From contig NZ_UCNW01000009.1 in assembly GCF_900474185.1 (NCBI RefSeq), positions 248,001 through 312,000 on the forward strand: a DNA stretch of 64,000 bases, written 5' to 3'. The notes under the pieces were generated by a model. The model saw only the letters and a list, made by a program, of their open reading frames with translations. It made no database searches and was not told where the DNA came from. Positions 8,791-18,218 of the stretch are shown piece by piece. The stretch's first letter is position 1. The number at the start of each line of letters is the position of its first letter. The position numbers and the translations under genes are program-made. Origin of the DNA: Synechococcus sp. UW69 (GTDB lineage: Bacteria; Cyanobacteriota; Cyanobacteriia; PCC-6307; Cyanobiaceae).

Positions 8791-9858
8791 TCAAGCAGTG
8801 ACCGTCTGTTTGCGACTGGCAACGGCCGCGGCCAGATCATCCAGCAGCGCTTCGGTGGTCTCGAGGCTGATGCAGGCATCCGTGACGCTCTGGCCGTAGG
8901 TCAGCTGCGACAAGTCGGCGCTGAGCTTCTGATTGCCTTCCACCAAATGGCTCTCAATCATGACGCCCATCACGTGATTGGACCCACCCCGCAACTGCTC
9001 GGCAACGCTGGCCAGCACCTCCGCCTGCCGCCGGAAATCTTTGTTGCTGTTGGCATGGCTGCAATCCACCATCAGCCGGTCCTGCAGACCGGCCTGGCTC
9101 AACTCCGCCGCGGCCGCCTGCACGGCCTCCAGGTGGTAGTTGCTGCCTCGGCTGCCTCCGCGCAGCACGAGATGTCCATAGGGGTTGCCCGTGGTGCTGA
9201 CGATCGAGGCATGACCCTCACGATTGATGCCGAGAAAATGATGCGGCTTCGAGGCAGCCTGCATGGCATTGATCGCGATGATGGCGCTGCCGTTCGTGCT
9301 GTTTTTGTAGCCGATCGGCATCGACAGACCTGACGCCATTTCACGGTGGGTCTGACTCTCCGTCGTCCTTGCACCGATCGCAGTCCAGCTGATCAGATCA
9401 GCGATGTACTGCGGAACCACTGGATCGAGCAGTTCCGTTGCAGCAGGCATTCCCTCACGGGCGAGATCCAGCAGCAATCCCCTGGCCCGACGCAGACCCG
9501 TGTTGATGTCATAGGAGTCATCGAGATGGGGATCGTTGATCAACCCCTTCCAACCGACCGTGGTCCGGGGCTTCTCGAAGTACACCCGCATCACCACATC
9601 CAACTGATCCTTCAGGCGCTCACGGATGGGTGCCAAACGCTGGGCATACTCACGGGCTGCTTTGACATCGTGCACGGAGCAGGGACCCACCACCACGAGC
9701 AAGCGGTCGTCACGACCGCTGAGAATGTCCTGGATGCGCTGGCGGGCGGACGCCACGGTCTCGAGTGCCGCCACATCAATGGGCAGCTCCTGATGCAACA
9801 CCGCAGGGGCAACAAGGGGACGTGTCTCCACCACATGCAAATCGGAGGTGGTGGCCAT
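8791..9858 (-). CDS. 3-deoxy-7-phosphoheptulonate (DAHP) synthase, class I
   Basis: 355 residues from ATG 9858 (MATTSDLHVVETRPL); an upstream in-frame start would add eight residues. It catalyses the first step of the shikimate pathway, joining phosphoenolpyruvate and erythrose 4-phosphate. Family blocks are complete: VVVGPCSVHD, RVYFEKPRTTVGWKGLINDP, GARTTESQTHREMASG, GYKNSTNG and MVDCSHANSNK with the metal-binding Cys and His. The N-terminal extension resembles AroG/AroF-type feedback-inhibited enzymes of proteobacteria, so inhibition by an aromatic amino acid is probable, but which one cannot be read off. It is divergent from acnB, 96 bases away. Confidence 0.95.
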   Translation of the reverse strand: MATTSDLHVVETRPLVAPAVLHQELPIDVAALETVASARQRIQDILSGRDDRLLVVVGPCSVHDVKAAREYAQRLAPIRERLKDQLDVVMRVYFEKPRTTVGWKGLINDPHLDDSYDINTGLRRARGLLLDLAREGMPAATELLDPVVPQYIADLISWTAIGARTTESQTHREMASGLSMPIGYKNSTNGSAIIAINAMQAASKPHHFLGINREGHASIVSTTGNPYGHLVLRGGSRGSNYHLEAVQAAAAELSQAGLQDRLMVDCSHANSNKDFRRQAEVLASVAEQLRGGSNHVMGVMIESHLVEGNQKLSADLSQLTYGQSVTDACISLETTEALLDDLAAAVASRKQTVTA

Positions 9859-9954
9859 GAGTGGACGCGAGAGTCCGACCAAGGCTACGCACCCCGCTCA
9901 CTGTCAACAGACACGGTCCGGAAGAATGGTGTTCGTCCCTGAACAGAGATCTCC

Positions 9955-12537
9955 ATGCTGAGCGCTTACCGCGAGCTGGCCGCCGCCCGGGAAGCCCAGG
10001 GCGTTCCCGCTCTTCCGCTCAATGCCGAGCAGACCCAGGGACTGACCGAACTGCTGCAGAACCCTCCTGCCGGCGAAGAAGCGTTCCTGATGCACCTGCT
10101 GAGCGACCGGATCCCCCCGGGTGTGGATGAAGCCGCTTACGTGAAGGCCACATGGCTCAGCGCCGTGGCCCAAGGAGAAGCCACCAGTCCCCTGGTGTCA
10201 CCGCTGGAAGCCACGCGCCTGCTGGGGACGATGGTGGGCGGATACAACGTGGCCGCCCTGATCGAGCTGCTGAAGAACCCTGACGCTGCACTGGCCGGCT
10301 GTGCTGCGGAGGGACTCAGCCGAACGCTGCTTGTTTACGACGCGTTCAACGAAGTGATGGATCTGGCGGCAGGCAACCGCTTTGCCCAACAAGTTGTGGA
10401 CAGCTGGGCCGCAGCCGAGTGGTTCACCTGCAAGCCGGAACTGGCCGACAGCATCACCGTCACGGTGTTCAAGGTCGAGGGCGAAACCAACACAGACGAT
10501 CTCTCGCCGGCCACCCACGCCACCACCCGGCCGGACATCCCTCTCCATGCCCTGGCGATGCTCGAAACCCGAGATCAAGAGGGTCTGAAAACGATCGCGA
10601 CCCTGAAAGACAAGGGCCATCCCGTGGCTTACGTCGGTGACGTGGTGGGAACAGGAAGCTCCCGCAAGAGCGCCATCAACTCGGTGCTGTGGCACACCGG
10701 CAATGACATTCCCCATGTGCCCAACAAACGGGCCGGTGGCGTGATTCTTGGCGGCAAGATCGCCCCGATCTTCTTCAACACCGCCGAGGACTCCGGCGCC
10801 CTACCGATCGAATGCGATGTCAGTGAACTGAACACCGGTGATGTCATCACGATCCGACCCAATGCCGGCACGATCGAACGCGACGGCACCGTGGTGAGTC
10901 GGTTCGAGCTCAAGCCCACCACGATTAGCGACGAGGTGCGGGCCGGCGGTCGCATCCCCCTGATGATCGGTCGCGCCCTCACCGACAAGATACGCACCAA
11001 GCTTGGCCTCAGCCCTTCGGAACTGTTCATCCGCCCCTCGGCACCGGCGGACACAGGCAAGGGCTTCACCCTGGCTCAGAAAATGGTGGGCAAAGCCTGC
11101 GGCCTCGCCGGCGTCCGACCCGGTACCAGCTGCGAGCCGCTGATGACCACCGTCGGCTCCCAAGACACCACCGGCCCGATGACACGGGACGAAATGAAGG
11201 AACTGGCCTGCCTGGGCTTTTCCTCCGACCTGGTGATGCAGAGCTTCTGCCACACCGCCGCCTATCCGAAGCCGGTGGATCTGCAGACCCAAAAGGACTT
11301 GCCCGACTTCTTCGCCCAACGCGGTGGCGTGGCTCTGCGGCCGGGTGACGGCATCATCCACAGCTGGCTGAACCGGATGCTCCTCCCCGACACCGTCGGC
11401 ACCGGCGGCGACAGCCACACCCGCTTCCCCCTCGGCATTTCCTTCCCAGGAGGCTCCGGGGTTGTGGCCTTTGCGGCCGCCATCGGCGCCATGCCGCTGG
11501 ACATGCCGGAATCCGTGCTGGTGCGCTTCAGCGGGTCATTGCAACCCGGCGTCACCCTCCGGGATGTGGTGAATGCCATCCCCTGGGTGGCCATTCAGCG
11601 GGGGCTACTCACCGTTGAAAAGGCCAACAAGAAAAACCTGTTCAATGGCCGGATCATGGAGATCGAAGGTCTCCCCGACTTGAAGCTGGAGCAAGCCTTC
11701 GAACTCACCGATGCCAGCGCCGAGCGCTCCTGCGCCGGCTGCACCATCAAGCTCTCAGAAGACACGGTGAGCGAATACCTGCGCAGCAATGTGGCGCTGC
11801 TTAAGAACATGATCGCCCGCGGCTACAGCGATGCCCGCACCCTGGCCCGCCGGATCAAGGAGATGGAGGCCTGGCTGGCCAACCCGCAGCTGATGAGCGC
11901 CGACCCTGACGCTGAGTACGCCGAAGTACTGGAAATCAATCTGAACGAGCTCACCGAACCCGTGGTGGCCTGCCCCAATGACCCCGACAACGTGAAGTTG
12001 CTCAGCGAGGTGGCCGGTGACCCGGTACAGGAGGTTTTCATCGGCTCCTGCATGACCAACATCGGTCATTACCGAGCCGCGGCGAAAGTGCTGGAAGGCG
12101 CCGGTCAGAACACCGCGCGCCTCTGGGTCTGCCCCCCGACTCGAATGGACGAGGAAACCCTGAAAGCCGAGGGCTACTACACCACCTTCGAGGCCGCAGG
12201 GTCCCGCATGGAGATGCCGGGCTGCTCCCTTTGCATGGGCAACCAGGCCCGCGTGGAGGACAACACCACCGTGTTCTCCACCAGCACCCGCAACTTCAAC
12301 AATCGCCTGGGCAAAGGTGCTCAGGTGTACCTGGGAAGCGCTGAACTGGCCGCCGTCTGCGCCCAGCTGGGTCGAATCCCCACGCCGGAGGAGTACAGCA
12401 GCATCGCGGCCGAGAAAATCGATCCCCTCTCCGACGAGCTCTACCGCTATCTGAACTTCGATCAGATCAGCGGTTTTGAAGACCAGGGGCGTGTGGTCAG
12501 TGCTGACGATGAAGCAACTGTTCTGGCTCAGGCCTGA
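9955..12537 (+). CDS. acnB: Bifunctional aconitate hydratase 2 / 2-methylisocitrate dehydratase
   Basis: 860 residues, the normal AcnB length. It interconverts citrate and isocitrate, feeding the 2-oxoglutarate supply needed for nitrogen assimilation. The N-terminal HEAT-like domain (residues ~1-160) and swivel domain ([13 protein letters not shown]) precede the catalytic domains with [13 protein letters not shown]. The [4Fe-4S] ligands are visible as Cys699 in GSCMTNIG and Cys757/Cys760 in PGCSLCMGN, with the same spacing as in E. coli AcnB. ATG start. A ClC-family gene follows 18 bases downstream on the same strand. Confidence 0.97.
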   Translation: MLSAYRELAAAREAQGVPALPLNAEQTQGLTELLQNPPAGEEAFLMHLLSDRIPPGVDEAAYVKATWLSAVAQGEATSPLVSPLEATRLLGTMVGGYNVAALIELLKNPDAALAGCAAEGLSRTLLVYDAFNEVMDLAAGNRFAQQVVDSWAAAEWFTCKPELADSITVTVFKVEGETNTDDLSPATHATTRPDIPLHALAMLETRDQEGLKTIATLKDKGHPVAYVGDVVGTGSSRKSAINSVLWHTGNDIPHVPNKRAGGVILGGKIAPIFFNTAEDSGALPIECDVSELNTGDVITIRPNAGTIERDGTVVSRFELKPTTISDEVRAGGRIPLMIGRALTDKIRTKLGLSPSELFIRPSAPADTGKGFTLAQKMVGKACGLAGVRPGTSCEPLMTTVGSQDTTGPMTRDEMKELACLGFSSDLVMQSFCHTAAYPKPVDLQTQKDLPDFFAQRGGVALRPGDGIIHSWLNRMLLPDTVGTGGDSHTRFPLGISFPGGSGVVAFAAAIGAMPLDMPESVLVRFSGSLQPGVTLRDVVNAIPWVAIQRGLLTVEKANKKNLFNGRIMEIEGLPDLKLEQAFELTDASAERSCAGCTIKLSEDTVSEYLRSNVALLKNMIARGYSDARTLARRIKEMEAWLANPQLMSADPDAEYAEVLEINLNELTEPVVACPNDPDNVKLLSEVAGDPVQEVFIGSCMTNIGHYRAAAKVLEGAGQNTARLWVCPPTRMDEETLKAEGYYTTFEAAGSRMEMPGCSLCMGNQARVEDNTTVFSTSTRNFNNRLGKGAQVYLGSAELAAVCAQLGRIPTPEEYSSIAAEKIDPLSDELYRYLNFDQISGFEDQGRVVSADDEATVLAQA

Positions 12538-12555
12538 TCCCTAATCACCTCATCT

Positions 12556-14001
12556 GTGCCAGCCCTGAGCGAACCCAAACAACGACGCCACCTCCTGGGC
12601 TCCAGCCGGAGCATCAGGAGGTTGTTGGAGCGCCGCTGGCTGGTGGTGGTCCTGGCTCTGGCGCTCACTGGACTCGGAGCAGCCATCACCGGCCTGCTGT
12701 TCACCAGCGGTATCAACCTGCTGCGGGACTGGCGGCTCGATCTGCTCGATGAATTTCCTGCCTGGGTGGTGCTCCCCGCCCTCGGCGCCATCGGGGGCAT
12801 GGTCTCCGCCTGGCTGATCACCAACCTGTCTCCAGCAGCTGGCGGAGCGGGGATCACCCACATCATGGGTTTCCTGCGCCACAGGTCGGTGCCGATGGGG
12901 CTTCGGGTGGGCCTGGTGAAGCTCGTGGCCGGCATCATTGCCATCGGCTCAGGCTTCCCTCTAGGCCCAGAAGGCCCAGCTGTGCAGATGGGCGGCTCCG
13001 TTGCCTGGCAGATGTCCCGCTGGCTGCGGGCACCGGTGGCCTTTCGGCGAGTGATTGTCGCTGCAGGCGGCGGAGCAGGCATTGCCGCCGTGTTCAGCGC
13101 TCCCATCGGCGGATTCATCTACGCCATCGAGGAGCTGCTCCACTCCGCTAGGCCCGTGGTCCTGTTGCTGGTGATCATCACCACCTTCTCGGCCGACACC
13201 CTGGCGGATGTGCTCGGCTTCCTCGGTCTCGACCCTGGGGGCAGTGGGTTGAACAGCACCATCGGTTTTCAACTGGAGCGGGAATACACCCCCCTGGTGC
13301 GCTTCCTGCCTGTCGATCTGCTGTACCTGATCGCTCTCGGCGTGGTGATCGGCGTGCTGGCAGAGCTGTACACCCGCTACGTGCTCACCATGCAGCGGCA
13401 GGGCAACCGTTGGTTCGGTGACCGGCTGATTCTGCGCATGACCCTGAGCGGACTCGTGTTGGGCTGCGTCTATGCGGCCCTGCCCGACGCCTTCCACAAC
13501 CCCAGCGAGCTGAAGCACCTGATCGGAGCCGGCAAGGCCGACATCAGCCTGGCCCTCGCCAGCTTTGTGGTGCTGTTCTTCAGTACCGGTCTAGCGGCGG
13601 GCTCAGGAGCACCGGGGGGACTGTTCATGCCGATGCTGACGCTGGGAGGAGCCATTGGTTTGGCCGGCGGCATTGGCGTTGAGGCCCTCACCGGCCACGT
13701 TCCCACCACTTACGTGTTCGCTGGCATGGGTGCCTTCGTTGCCGGCTGTTCGCGAACCCCGATATCAGCCATGTTCCTGGCGTTTGCGCTCACCAAGGAT
13801 CTGCTCATCCTCAAGCCCATCCTGGTGGCCTGCCTCACCAGTTTCCTGGTGGCCCGGTTGTTCAATCCGGATTCCATCTACGAACGCCAGATGGGTATGG
13901 AGCTGGCCTCCGAAGACCGAATGCAACTGCGCTTGAACCGTCACCGCCGACCGTTTGAAGCCCCCACACCAGCCAAAGGCCCTTCAGGAGATCCACTCTG
14001 A
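12556..14001 (+). CDS. ClC family chloride/proton antiporter
   Basis: 481 residues from GTG, with ~10-12 membrane segments, matching bacterial ClC proteins. The external gating glutamate is Glu139 in FPLGPEGP. The pair Glu192-Glu193 in FIYAIEELL includes the internal proton-transfer glutamate position, which points to an exchanger rather than a channel. The usual GSGIP chloride motif reads AGGAGITH in this protein (about residues 95-102), so ion selectivity could differ. The third helix-N motif GLFMPMLTLGG is present. The last codons carry AGGAG (13986-13990), 7 bases before the proposed CTG start of the next gene, and the stop TGA overlaps that codon. Confidence 0.93.
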   Translation: MPALSEPKQRRHLLGSSRSIRRLLERRWLVVVLALALTGLGAAITGLLFTSGINLLRDWRLDLLDEFPAWVVLPALGAIGGMVSAWLITNLSPAAGGAGITHIMGFLRHRSVPMGLRVGLVKLVAGIIAIGSGFPLGPEGPAVQMGGSVAWQMSRWLRAPVAFRRVIVAAGGGAGIAAVFSAPIGGFIYAIEELLHSARPVVLLLVIITTFSADTLADVLGFLGLDPGGSGLNSTIGFQLEREYTPLVRFLPVDLLYLIALGVVIGVLAELYTRYVLTMQRQGNRWFGDRLILRMTLSGLVLGCVYAALPDAFHNPSELKHLIGAGKADISLALASFVVLFFSTGLAAGSGAPGGLFMPMLTLGGAIGLAGGIGVEALTGHVPTTYVFAGMGAFVAGCSRTPISAMFLAFALTKDLLILKPILVACLTSFLVARLFNPDSIYERQMGMELASEDRMQLRLNRHRRPFEAPTPAKGPSGDPL

Positions 14002-15626
14002 ACCAGGAAACACTGCTGTTTGAGCCGGCCTTACCGGAGCCCGGAGCCCTGCAGGCCGTGTTGGCCTTTCCCAGCTCCTATTCCGTGGGGATCACAAGCC
14101 TGGGTTATCAGATCGTCTGGGCCACGTTGGCGCAGCGCAGTGATGTGGATGTTCGGCGACTGTTCACGGACCAGCACGATCCCTTGCCCCGCCATTGCGA
14201 TCTGTTCGGGCTCTCCCTGAGCTGGGAACTCGACGGCCCTGTGCTGCCGGAGCTACTGCAAAACCAGCGGATTCCGATCTGGGCCCTGGAGCGGGGAGAT
14301 GAGGACCCCATCGTGTTCGGCGGCGGACCGGTGCTCACGGCCAACCCCGAACCCTTGGCACCGTTCTTTGATGCCGTGCTGCTCGGAGACGGCGAACTTC
14401 TGCTGCCCGCCTTCATCGACGCTCTGCAGAGCTGCCGGCAGGCATCGCGGGCGGAACGACTCAGACACCTGGCTCAGGTTCCAGGGGTATACGTGCCGTC
14501 GCTGTATGCCCCGCAATACGACCCAGACGGCGAGCTGATCGGCATCGAACCGATCGATCCAGCGGTTCCAGCCCTCGTCGAAAAGCAGACCTGGCGAGGC
14601 AACACCCTCAGTCACTCAACGGTGGTCACCCCTGAGGCCGCTTGGCCCGACATCCACATGGTGGAGGTGGTGCGCAGTTGCCCTGAACTTTGCAGGTTCT
14701 GTCTGGCCAGCTACCTGACCCTTCCGTTCCGGACGCCGTCGTTGGATGACGGTCTGATCCCAGCCGTGGAGAAAGGCCTGCAAGCCACCAAACGCCTTGG
14801 CCTGTTGGGTGCTTCCGTCACCCAGCATCCCCAGTTCGCCGACCTCCTCCACTGGCTGGATCAGGACCGTTTCGATGACACCCGCGTCAGCGTTAGCTCG
14901 GTGAGAGCAGCCACCGTGACCCCGGATTTGGGTCGGATCCTGGCCAAACGGGGCAGCCGCTCCCTGACCATCGCCATCGAAAGCGGCAGTGAACGGATGC
15001 GCGAGGTGGTGAACAAGAAACTCACCACGGAGGCCATCCATGGGGCGGCCCGCCATGCCAAACAAGGCGGCCTCTCGAGTCTCAAGCTCTACGGGATGGT
15101 GGGCTTGCCGACGGAATCGGATGACGACGTCGAAGCAACGGCAGATCTCCTGCTGGCCCTCAAAAAAGGAACAGCCGGACTGCGCTTTACCCTGGGGGTG
15201 AGCACCTTTGTACCCAAAGCCCAGACCCCCTTCCAGTGGCAAGGGGTCAGACCGGAAGCTGAGAAGCGCCTCAAACGCCTGGCCAAAAGGTTGAAACCGA
15301 AGGGAATCGAGTTCCGACCGGAGAGCTATGGATGGAGCGTGATTCAGGCCCTGCTCTCCCGCAGCGACCGTCGCCTGGCCCCGGTGATCGCGGCCGTTGG
15401 CGAAGACCGCAACAGCATGGGCGGCTGGAAAAAGACCTACCGGGCTGCTCTCAACGGTGAGCTCCAACCGATGCCAGGGCCAGCCCTGCCGCCGCCGCCG
15501 CAATGGAGTGCCGTGATCCACGAACCATGGGAGGCCTCACGGATCCTGCCCTGGACCCACCTCAGGGGGCCCCTAGCTCCGACGACGCTGCGGAACCATC
15601 ACGATCAGGCCTTGGATCAGGAGTAG
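13998..15626 (+). CDS. B12-binding-type radical SAM protein, proposed CTG start
   Basis: About 542 residues. The first in-frame conventional start is GTG 14058, but it falls inside a conserved-looking block (LLFEPALPEPGALQAV leading into LAFPSSYSVGITSLGYQ). The same frame is open back to CTG 13998, which overlaps the upstream TGA as CTGA and has AGGAG exactly 7 bases upstream, so I place the start there. The first third resembles a corrinoid-binding-like Rossmann domain (FGLSLSWELDG, VFGGGPVLTANPEPL, LGDGE). The radical SAM cluster is CxxxCxxC, in RSCPELCRFCLASYL (14681-14706), followed by SLTIAIESGSERMREVVNKK for SAM binding. Substrate unknown. The 3' end overlaps the convergent gene by 65 bases. 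Confidence 0.85.
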   Translation: MNQETLLFEPALPEPGALQAVLAFPSSYSVGITSLGYQIVWATLAQRSDVDVRRLFTDQHDPLPRHCDLFGLSLSWELDGPVLPELLQNQRIPIWALERGDEDPIVFGGGPVLTANPEPLAPFFDAVLLGDGELLLPAFIDALQSCRQASRAERLRHLAQVPGVYVPSLYAPQYDPDGELIGIEPIDPAVPALVEKQTWRGNTLSHSTVVTPEAAWPDIHMVEVVRSCPELCRFCLASYLTLPFRTPSLDDGLIPAVEKGLQATKRLGLLGASVTQHPQFADLLHWLDQDRFDDTRVSVSSVRAATVTPDLGRILAKRGSRSLTIAIESGSERMREVVNKKLTTEAIHGAARHAKQGGLSSLKLYGMVGLPTESDDDVEATADLLLALKKGTAGLRFTLGVSTFVPKAQTPFQWQGVRPEAEKRLKRLAKRLKPKGIEFRPESYGWSVIQALLSRSDRRLAPVIAAVGEDRNSMGGWKKTYRAALNGELQPMPGPALPPPPQWSAVIHEPWEASRILPWTHLRGPLAPTTLRNHHDQALDQE

Positions 15627-16845
15627 GAGTCTGCGCAACCTCCTGGTTAAAGGCAGCCAAACCCGCCAACAGCGTCCAGCCGAGAATGTTGAGGCGACTG
15701 TCGAAAAACGGCAGGTCGGTGGCATGCATCGCCACCAACACCAGCGTGGCGGTCCACCAGGCCCGTTCCATCGGTGCTTTTTGCAGGATCCCCTTTCGCA
15801 GCGCCACAACCAGCAACAGGAGCACCGTTCCGACAATCAACAGCATCACCGGAAGGCCGTGGCTGATCGCCAACTCCAGCGGGAGATTGTGGGAATGGCC
15901 ATGCCATCGCTTGGCCGCATAAATCGGATAAAGCACGCTGAACGCGGCTGCCCCCCAGCCAAGCCAGGGACGGGCCGCAACCAACTCCAAGGCATACCCC
16001 CACTGGCCCAGACGGGTGTGTTTCCAGGCGGTGGGCCCTCCCCGCTCCAGAAGCCGATCGAGAATCGGCTCCGGCACCACAGCCATGCCCAGTTGACGCC
16101 ATCCAGGGGGGACACCGGGCAGCACCACCAAGAACAACGGAGAGGCCAACAACAACAGGAGGGGGAGCAACCAGAACCACTGCATCGGTCCCAGAACGAA
16201 GGGAATCGCCAAGGCCAGTGCTCCCATGGCATTGCGCGACTGGGTGAGCAAAACAGCAACAACCGTCGAAAGCGTGAGCAACAAAGCCGCACCACGCCGC
16301 CTCCACCCATCCGGTCGCAGAACAGCCGCCAGCATCAAAGGCCAAACCACCCCGAGCCAGGCTCCCGCCATGTTGGCGTAATCAAACAGGGCCGAAAGCC
16401 GCCCTTGCGGCTGGCCACCGGGGGCAACGAACCAGATGATGGCGCCGCCTCCAAGTTGCCAGGGACCCTGCCAACCCAGAAACATTTGCCCCAGGCCGGT
16501 CAGCAGCACCGGCAAGGTTCCGGCCAGCAACATCCAAGCCGCCTGGCGGCGCTGCCGTTCGCTGGCGAGATGGGGCCGAAAGGCCCAGAAAGCCCAGAAA
16601 AATGGCAACCAATTGGCCAACCCAGCCCAGGCAAGGGATCCTGTTTCGGCCACCAGGGACCCCACCAGCATCAACAGGGAAGCGACAAGAAACGGTTGCG
16701 TCCAGCGGTCCTGCCAAACAGGACAATCCCTGCCACGACTTCCGCTGACACAAGCCACAAGGAGACAGATGCCCGAGAGCAGAGCACTGGAGGGAAGCAG
16801 AAAAAGGCCGAGCTGGAACGCCTGACCGCCGCGATGAGACGTCAT
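15562..16845 (-). CDS. O-antigen ligase/polymerase family membrane protein (Wzy_C, IctB-like)
   Basis: 427 residues with ~10 hydrophobic segments. The Wzy_C region includes LTQSRNAMGALALAIPF and, after a periplasmic loop, the conserved histidine-rich GHSHNLPLELAISHG. Proteins of this family ligate or polymerise lipid-linked sugars. Cyanobacterial relatives have been annotated IctB after a once-proposed bicarbonate transport role; this sequence supports glycan chemistry more directly. The ATG overlaps the purU stop as ATGA, so it is translationally coupled to purU, an odd functional pairing. The last 65 bases are antisense to the radical SAM gene end. Confidence 0.8.
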   Translation of the reverse strand: MTSHRGGQAFQLGLFLLPSSALLSGICLLVACVSGSRGRDCPVWQDRWTQPFLVASLLMLVGSLVAETGSLAWAGLANWLPFFWAFWAFRPHLASERQRRQAAWMLLAGTLPVLLTGLGQMFLGWQGPWQLGGGAIIWFVAPGGQPQGRLSALFDYANMAGAWLGVVWPLMLAAVLRPDGWRRRGAALLLTLSTVVAVLLTQSRNAMGALALAIPFVLGPMQWFWLLPLLLLLASPLFLVVLPGVPPGWRQLGMAVVPEPILDRLLERGGPTAWKHTRLGQWGYALELVAARPWLGWGAAAFSVLYPIYAAKRWHGHSHNLPLELAISHGLPVMLLIVGTVLLLLVVALRKGILQKAPMERAWWTATLVLVAMHATDLPFFDSRLNILGWTLLAGLAAFNQEVAQTPTPDPRPDRDGSAASSELGAP

Positions 16846-17696
16846 GCAAAAACGGCGGTGCGTCCTCGGTAAACCATCACCTGACGGCGCAGATGCAAGC
16901 GAAGGGCCCGCGCCAGAGCAAGGCGTTCGGTGTCACGGCCCTTGCGGATCAGATCCTCCACCTCATCCCGATGGCTGACGGGAACCGTGGTTTGCTCAAT
17001 GATCGGACCATCATCCAGATCCTCGGTGACGTAATGCGCTGTGGCACCGATGAGCTTGACCCCACGGTCCCAGGCCCGGTGGTAAGGCTGCGCGCCCTTG
17101 AACGCTGGAAGGAAGGAATGGTGAATGTTGATGACCTGTGGAAATCGCTCGAGAAACTCCGAACTAAGAACCTGCATGTATTTGGCCAGCACCGCAAGTT
17201 CAACGGCGTTCTCCTCAAGCAGCTGCAAGATTCGGTGCTCCGCTTCGGCCTTGGAATCCTTTCTGACAGGCACATAAATAAAAGGAATCTCGAACGACGC
17301 ACACAGGGGTTCCAGATCCGGATGATTGGCGATGACCAAGGGAACCTGCATCGGCAGCTCTCCGCTTTGGACACGCCAAAGCAGATCCTGCAAACAATGG
17401 CTCTGCTTGCTGGCAAAGATCGCCACGCGGGGAAAGGCGTCTGAGAAGTGGAGCTGTGCCTCACCACCAAGCCGCTCTCCCAGGGCCTGAGCTGCCTCGG
17501 GCAGGGCATCCCGGGGAATGCCGAAACCCTTGAGCTGCCATTCGATCCGGCTGAGAAACAACCCCGCTCCGGCGTCGGTGTGGTGATCGGCATGGCGAAT
17601 GCTGCCGCCATTGGCTGCCACCCAACCCGCTAATTCGCTGACCAAGCCCGGGCGGTCGGGACAGATCATCTGGAGGATGACCGTGGCGTCACTCAC
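16842..17696 (-). CDS. purU: Formyltetrahydrofolate deformylase
   Basis: 284 residues from GTG. The enzyme hydrolyses 10-formyl-THF to THF and formate. The N-terminal ACT-like domain (residues 1-85, VILQMICPDRPGLVSELAGWV) normally senses glycine/methionine balance. The catalytic formyltransferase-fold domain carries the Asn-His-Asp set in INIHHSFLPAFKGAQPYHRAW and EDLDDGPIIEQ. The formate released can feed PurT, whose gene is about 12 kb away. It is divergent from psbQ with 72 bases between the starts. Confidence 0.95.
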   Translation of the reverse strand: MSDATVILQMICPDRPGLVSELAGWVAANGGSIRHADHHTDAGAGLFLSRIEWQLKGFGIPRDALPEAAQALGERLGGEAQLHFSDAFPRVAIFASKQSHCLQDLLWRVQSGELPMQVPLVIANHPDLEPLCASFEIPFIYVPVRKDSKAEAEHRILQLLEENAVELAVLAKYMQVLSSEFLERFPQVINIHHSFLPAFKGAQPYHRAWDRGVKLIGATAHYVTEDLDDGPIIEQTTVPVSHRDEVEDLIRKGRDTERLALARALRLHLRRQVMVYRGRTAVFA

Positions 17697-17768
17697 AACA
17701 ACCTTTGAAAAACAAATTCTCCCGCGCAGGAGGGGCTGGTTAAAGTCGCAGAAAATTTTTTGATCACC

Positions 17769-18218
17769 ATGCTGAAGGCTCTGAGACGCCTGGCTGCGTT
17801 CTGCCTCTGCGTCGCGTTGAGCATGGGTCTGATGGCCCCGGCTGCTGTCGATGCTGCCGGCATCAATCCTGATGATCTGGGGGTGATCCGCCGCCAGGCC
17901 GCGGCATTTGAAGCCACCAAGTCTCGTCTGCCTGATCTAGCCCGGCTGGTGAGTGAAGAAGACTGGGTGTTCACTCGCAACCTCATCCACGGCCCCATGC
18001 AGGAAGTGGGCCGGGAAATGCTGTACATCAACCAGCGCTTGGATAAGAGCGACCGCAAAGCGGCCGACAAGGTGGCCCGCTCCTTGAAGGAAGCCATGGC
18101 CGATCTTGATGAGGCAGCGCGTCTGCAGGATTTCAGCCGCATGCAGAAGTCCTACAGCGCCGTCGCAGCCGGATTTGACGCCTACAGCGATCTGATCCCT
18201 GCTGAGGCCCTCAGCTGA
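17769..18218 (+). CDS. psbQ: Photosystem II protein PsbQ (CyanoQ)
   Basis: 149 residues from ATG 17769 (MLKALRRLAAFCLCVALSMG); an in-frame TTG just upstream is less likely. The N-terminus is a signal peptide ending near AVDA/AG, so the mature protein sits on the lumenal side of photosystem II. Many CyanoQ proteins are lipoproteins; here the cysteines (FCLC) lie too far forward for a normal lipobox, so lipid attachment is doubtful. The mature part is a four-helix bundle typical of PsbQ (EDWVFTRNLIHGPMQEVGREMLYINQRL, in two conserved pieces). It stabilises the oxygen-evolving complex. The stop overlaps the proposed CTG start of the next gene. Confidence 0.93.
   Translation: MLKALRRLAAFCLCVALSMGLMAPAAVDAAGINPDDLGVIRRQAAAFEATKSRLPDLARLVSEEDWVFTRNLIHGPMQEVGREMLYINQRLDKSDRKAADKVARSLKEAMADLDEAARLQDFSRMQKSYSAVAAGFDAYSDLIPAEALS

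Noticed and set aside
15724-16872. 382-codon plus-strand ORF opposite the O-antigen-ligase-like gene
   Set aside because: The product is rich in Gln, Pro, Arg and His, as expected for the complement of a membrane-protein gene; no start signal.
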